Assembly: GCF_020640915.1 (NCBI RefSeq)
Contig: NZ_JADWDC010000011.1
Span: 51,216 to 108,720, forward strand
Reading direction: 5' to 3'
Length of the DNA stretch: 57,505 nucleotides
Origin: Waterburya agarophytonicola KI4
GTDB taxonomy: Bacteria > Cyanobacteriota > Cyanobacteriia > Cyanobacteriales > Xenococcaceae
Shown here: positions 55,801-57,505 of the stretch, piece after piece
Numbering within the stretch: the first letter of the stretch is position 1
How the letters are laid out: each line of letters opens with the position of its first letter
Program-made: the position numbers and the translations under genes
Notes under the pieces: generated by a model
The model's input: the letters and a program-made list of their open reading frames with translations, nothing else
What the model was told of the DNA's origin: nothing
The model's database searches: none

Positions 55801-56059
55801 TATGGTTTCATCTCAATTACAGGGAGACAATATCCTATTCTCAGTTCGAGATAAAGGTAGAGGTATTCCTACAGATAAACTCGAAACTATCTTTGAACGT
55901 TTTCAACAGGTAGATGCTTCTGATGCTCGTAAAAAAGGTGGTACGGGCTTAGGTTTGGCTATCTGTCGCCATATTGTCGAACAACATGAAGGCAAAATTT
56001 GGGTAGAAAGTGTCTATGGGGAAGGGAGTACTTTCTGTTTTTCTTTACCTATCTTCTAA
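52856..56059 (+). CDS. PAS/GAF multidomain sensor histidine kinase
   Basis: A 1067-residue soluble sensor kinase. In order: PAS (5-115), PAS (137-255), GAF (275-430), PAS (465-590), PAS (600-720), PAS (725-845), HisKA with His854 in ASHEMRTPLTS, and an ATPase domain with NLLSNAIKFSSS, DKGRGIPTDK and GTGLGLAICRH. The GAF lacks an evident bilin Cys-His. No membrane segment is seen. Start is uncertain: only TTG at 52856 fits, while the frame stays open upstream to 52775. Likely partners are the receivers at 50.5 and 56.2 kb. Confidence 0.9.
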   Translation: MGNISQEETERFFNLTNNIQCIAGLDGYFKRVNPAFTRILDFSAEELLAEPFINFVHPEDRAATVAEVNKLTQGKTTFSFENRYRTKNDEYRWLLWTAEADLDEGLIYAAGQDISEQQAALRERKQAKIQLQQERDFSEAVINTVGALVAVLDRQGAIVSFNHTCERVTGYSFTEVMGKKVWEFLIPTVEKAVVKAVFEKSLTGQFHNQYENYWLAKDGSKHLIAWSNTALLDREGKIEFIIATGIDVTEQRRVWNKLEFQYRQTKLLTEITDKIRISIAINDILQTTVTEVQQLLACDRVLIVEINSHNTVIPISEAILPDLTPMLGYQIADPLLTGEHLARYHQGKVLAIDNLANASINPDIKQLLQQFQVRAKLVVPILAQGELKGLLIAHQCHSPRQWQDNEIKLLNQIGDRLGVALSQAQLFDYTEKLVLERTKELTSINALLESEITERKQTERDLIENQSKLAGILDNAGEAIITINEQQQIQLFNRSAEKVFGYQAEEIIGQPLDILLPTIFRQVHRNHVNQFGKAQEQSRTMAERNSNVLGRRKDGREFPAEASVAKQQTRSGMLFTVMLKDISDRQQTQEKLETSKALLAKAEKIAKIGSWEYDHEINERRWSEQLFNILGFDSSQPIPSCQEILALVHPDDLRLVKNTLRAGHGQGEPWEIAYRLLYPNGKLKYLESRGEPTLDSEGKILRVLETIMDVSDRIQAEKSLHRSEEQLKLITDALPVLIAYIDDQQCYRYTNRTYETWYGKPRSSLTGIHVKELVGPENYQKMLPYIETALAGKNVTFESQPVAENGSSYWMSATYIPDIGVDGQVKGFFSMVDDITDRKTVDRMKSEFISIASHEMRTPLTSIHGVVKLLCAGRLGELTKQGKVLADMALRNSDRLTNLVSDILDLERMESGRDEINKTTCDSANLIQQAIDTVSSMAKEQEITLKTNSDSIEFQGDCDRLTQTLTNLLSNAIKFSSSDSTVMVSSQLQGDNILFSVRDKGRGIPTDKLETIFERFQQVDASDARKKGGTGLGLAICRHIVEQHEGKIWVESVYGEGSTFCFSLPIF

Positions 56060-56074
56060 TTTCTAATTTCTAAT
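56054..56074. repeat. Heptamer repeat TTCTAAT (3 units)
   Basis: Three exact TTCTAAT units run from 56054 to 56074. The stop codon TAA (56057-56059) of the sensor kinase lies inside the first unit, as with the other heptamer run at 24066. Confidence 0.7.
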
Positions 56075-56163
56075 TTCCCGAATACTGTAGTATTAAGCTT
56101 AGAAATAATAAACCATCACAGGATAATTATATTTGATGGGTATGATTCTATAATCTGTCAGTT

Positions 56164-56550
56164 GTGAGCGAGATGAAAATAAAACGTATTTTATTTATTG
56201 ATGATGAAGATGACATCAAGACTCTGGCGCAGTTTTGCCTAGAATCTGAAGCTGGCTGGTTAATGATAAGTGCTTCTAGTGGTAAAGAGGGAATTGCGAT
56301 CGCCGAACAAGAAAAACCCGATGCCATCCTCTTAGATGCGATGATGCCCGACCTTGATGGTATTCAAACTATAGCCAAATTAAAGAGTAACCCCACAACC
56401 AAGAATATCCCCACTATTTTTATTACTGCCAAAGCCCAAGCAAGCGATCGTCGTCGTTTCTATAATGCAGGAGCAAAAGGAGTAATCAACAAACCCTTCG
56501 ATGCTCTTACCCTCGCCAGTCAAATCTCTGGCTTCCTCGGCTGGCAATAA
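56164..56550 (+). CDS. Stand-alone receiver (CheY-like) response regulator
   Basis: A 128-residue single-domain receiver. Acidic pocket FIDDEDD, phospho-acceptor Asp58 in ILLDAMMPDLDG, Thr in FITAKAQ and Lys in GVINKPFDALT. It starts with GTG (56164), or ATG at 56173. It follows the PAS/GAF kinase by about 100 bases on the same strand, so it is the likely phosphorylation target. No output domain is present. Confidence 0.93.
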   Translation: MSEMKIKRILFIDDEDDIKTLAQFCLESEAGWLMISASSGKEGIAIAEQEKPDAILLDAMMPDLDGIQTIAKLKSNPTTKNIPTIFITAKAQASDRRRFYNAGAKGVINKPFDALTLASQISGFLGWQ

Positions 56551-56577
56551 CCATTTAACGCCTCAAAACCCGCCACA

Positions 56578-56817
56578 TTATCTAATAATTCCTTTGTAAT
56601 ATGTAATTTGACGCTCTTGATTAAACTGAGTATTGAGTTCATTTGGGCGATCGCCAATTTTCCCCCCAACATTTAAAAACAGATTTTAGATCTCTTGCTG
56701 TAGTTATTTTTTGTTTAAATTCTTCAATAGTTGTTATACATCTTGACCAAAAATAATAAATATTTTTGAGGTTTTGTGCAGAATCCTCACAGATTCTTCA
56801 GATTTAAAAACTATCAT
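56578..56817 (-). pseudogene. Small gene (about 79 codons) broken by two frame shifts
   Basis: This lies in a 393-base gap; the remainder shows nothing clear. On the minus strand, ATG at 56817 opens MIVFKSEE. Shifting one base gives ICEDSAQNLKNIYYFWSRC and TTIEEFKQKITTARDLKSVF. A second break lies at a G6 run; with G5 the frame continues GKIGDRPNELNTQFNQERQI and ends YYKGIIR at TAA 56578-56580. The joined product is coherent and charge-rich. Family unknown; the breaks may be decay or base errors. Confidence 0.45.
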
Positions 56818-56943
56818 TTAAACAGAACGGCAGAGAAATATTACAAGAAAATATTAACTGTGACGATCTACAGATAGACTAATTAGTTTTGAAGAGAATT
56901 AGAGACATTCAATATTTTTGATAAAAACTTGGTTTAAATAATT

Positions 56944-57132
56944 ATGAATACCTCAATTCCTTGTCCTTGCTGCTCAACTCCTTTATTACATCATTTTAGC
57001 GACCGTAGAGAATACTGGTTCTGCCGTCACTGCTGGCAAGAAATGCCAATTGTCGACCGCGATTTACACCAGGCGAAGCGGAAAGTCGGTAATGCGATCG
57101 ATCTTTCAAATAGTATTTTGGTTTCAAATTAG
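56944..57132 (+). CDS. Small zinc-ribbon-like protein, 62 residues
   Basis: A tiny protein with cysteine pairs at 7/10 (CPCC) and 27/30 (CRHC), so probably binds one zinc. The layout CPCCSTPLLHH then YWFCRHCWQEMP is one I recall as a recurring cyanobacterial small protein of unknown function. It follows the signalling block and precedes another tiny gene by 56 bases. Confidence 0.6.
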   Translation: MNTSIPCPCCSTPLLHHFSDRREYWFCRHCWQEMPIVDRDLHQAKRKVGNAIDLSNSILVSN

Positions 57133-57188
57133 ACATTGCTTGCAAGTTACATTTTAAATACTTCAATAAAACTAAAAAAAATCAAACA

Positions 57189-57389
57189 ATGCCCAACACA
57201 GTTTCCCAACCTCAAATCGATCTACCAAGAAAGAATAAAAGCGTTTTAAATTCTATGCTTACCGAAAGATTTAGATATTCAAATGTATATCGGAATAAAA
57301 AATGTCCAAAAATATTTGATAGTTTATCCGAATTTGAACAAAGGCAATTGCTAAAAAATCTTAAAGCAGAATATTCGTTAATTCTCTGA
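57189..57389 (+). CDS. Small basic hypothetical protein, 66 residues
   Basis: A basic, soluble protein without membrane segments. The second half (DSLSEFEQRQLLKNLKAEY) looks helical. It follows the zinc-ribbon gene on the same strand, suggesting a pair. No family or function is recognised. Confidence 0.5.
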   Translation: MPNTVSQPQIDLPRKNKSVLNSMLTERFRYSNVYRNKKCPKIFDSLSEFEQRQLLKNLKAEYSLIL

Positions 57390-57402
57390 CAAAGATAAGT
57401 AC

Positions 57403-57505
57403 TTAGGCAAAATTAATTACATATTCGTGACCAAAATTATCCAGCACTTGTTTTAGATATTCAATTAGACTATTCTGACTACTATAAGCAGGGTAATCGC
57501 ATCAA
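57403..57505 (-). CDS. C-terminal end of an unidentified gene (runs off window)
   Basis: The minus-strand frame is open from the right edge and ends at TAA (57403-57405). The last 30 or so residues include SLIEYLKQVLDNFGHEYV before INFA. The helix-rich sequence looks like real coding, but no family can be assigned from this fragment. Confidence 0.4.

Noticed and set aside
1-57505. Mobile elements or prophage
   Set aside because: No transposase, integrase, phage structural gene or terminal repeat with target duplication was recognised; odd bits are decayed genes.
1-57505. CRISPR array or defence island
   Set aside because: No regular direct repeats with unique spacers and no Cas or restriction proteins. 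The heptamer runs have no spacers.

Overview
The window is chromosomal DNA from a cyanobacterium. The evidence is the very frequent HIP1 octamer GCGATCGC (often inside genes), a CpcS/CpeS-type phycobilin lyase, the global nitrogen regulator NtcA, a CcaA-type carbonic anhydrase, a likely monoglucosyldiacylglycerol synthase, glycolate dehydrogenase GlcD, a three-repeat ribosomal protein S1, and cyanobacteria-specific families such as DUF3084 and DUF3120. Base composition is AT-rich. Order and genus cannot be fixed from the sequence alone. I saw no insertion sequence, integrase, prophage, CRISPR array or rRNA. One tRNA is present, tRNA-Ser(GGA).

Layout. 1-3.4 kb: the 3' part of a CheA-like hybrid kinase with two receivers, then a CheW-like protein (taxis or pilus signalling), followed by a short relic of a 2-hydroxyacid dehydrogenase. 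3.4-14 kb: housekeeping and envelope genes, namely rhomboid protease, FkbM methyltransferase, carbonic anhydrase, hisA, a glycolipid glucosyltransferase, a fatty acid hydroxylase/SDR fusion, trhO, panB, an ABC ATPase and a CruG-like glycosyltransferase. 14-20.5 kb: lone HicB, RfbD-like reductase, a decapitated polysaccharide deacetylase, BrkB, Dps, a ChaB-domain protein, an aldo/keto reductase and an OmpR-type regulator. 20.5-30.4 kb: a large beta-helix protein with three DUF5648 repeats, xth, a gamma-glutamylcyclotransferase-like protein, an OppB-type permease, DUF3120, an RRM protein and an orphan RND pump. 30.6-39.7 kb: holA, rps1, dienelactone hydrolase, hisB, fabI, ntcA, DUF3084, a YqgF-like nuclease and glcD. 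39.8-44.6 kb: lnt, a membrane-anchored GNAT, two small exported proteins, YdcF and the bilin lyase. 44.6-47.2 kb: a KaiC-like double ATPase followed 3 bases later by a histidine kinase. 47.6-50.4 kb: ahcY, exoD, tRNA-Ser and a 2Fe-2S ferredoxin. 50.5-57.5 kb: a signalling block with a receiver-wHTH-HPt-receiver-receiver protein, a ribosome hibernation factor, a 1067-residue PAS/GAF kinase, a stand-alone receiver and two very small proteins.

Signalling genes are the main theme: two kinase blocks at the ends, a KaiC-like/kinase pair and several regulators. They suggest phosphorelays, but cognate pairing is inferred from position only. Less ordinary points are the exported protein pair at 42.1-43.0 kb, whose smaller member would begin with histidine after signal cleavage; the KaiC-like/kinase operon; several decayed or frame-broken small genes in gaps; and at least five different heptamer tandem repeats between genes.
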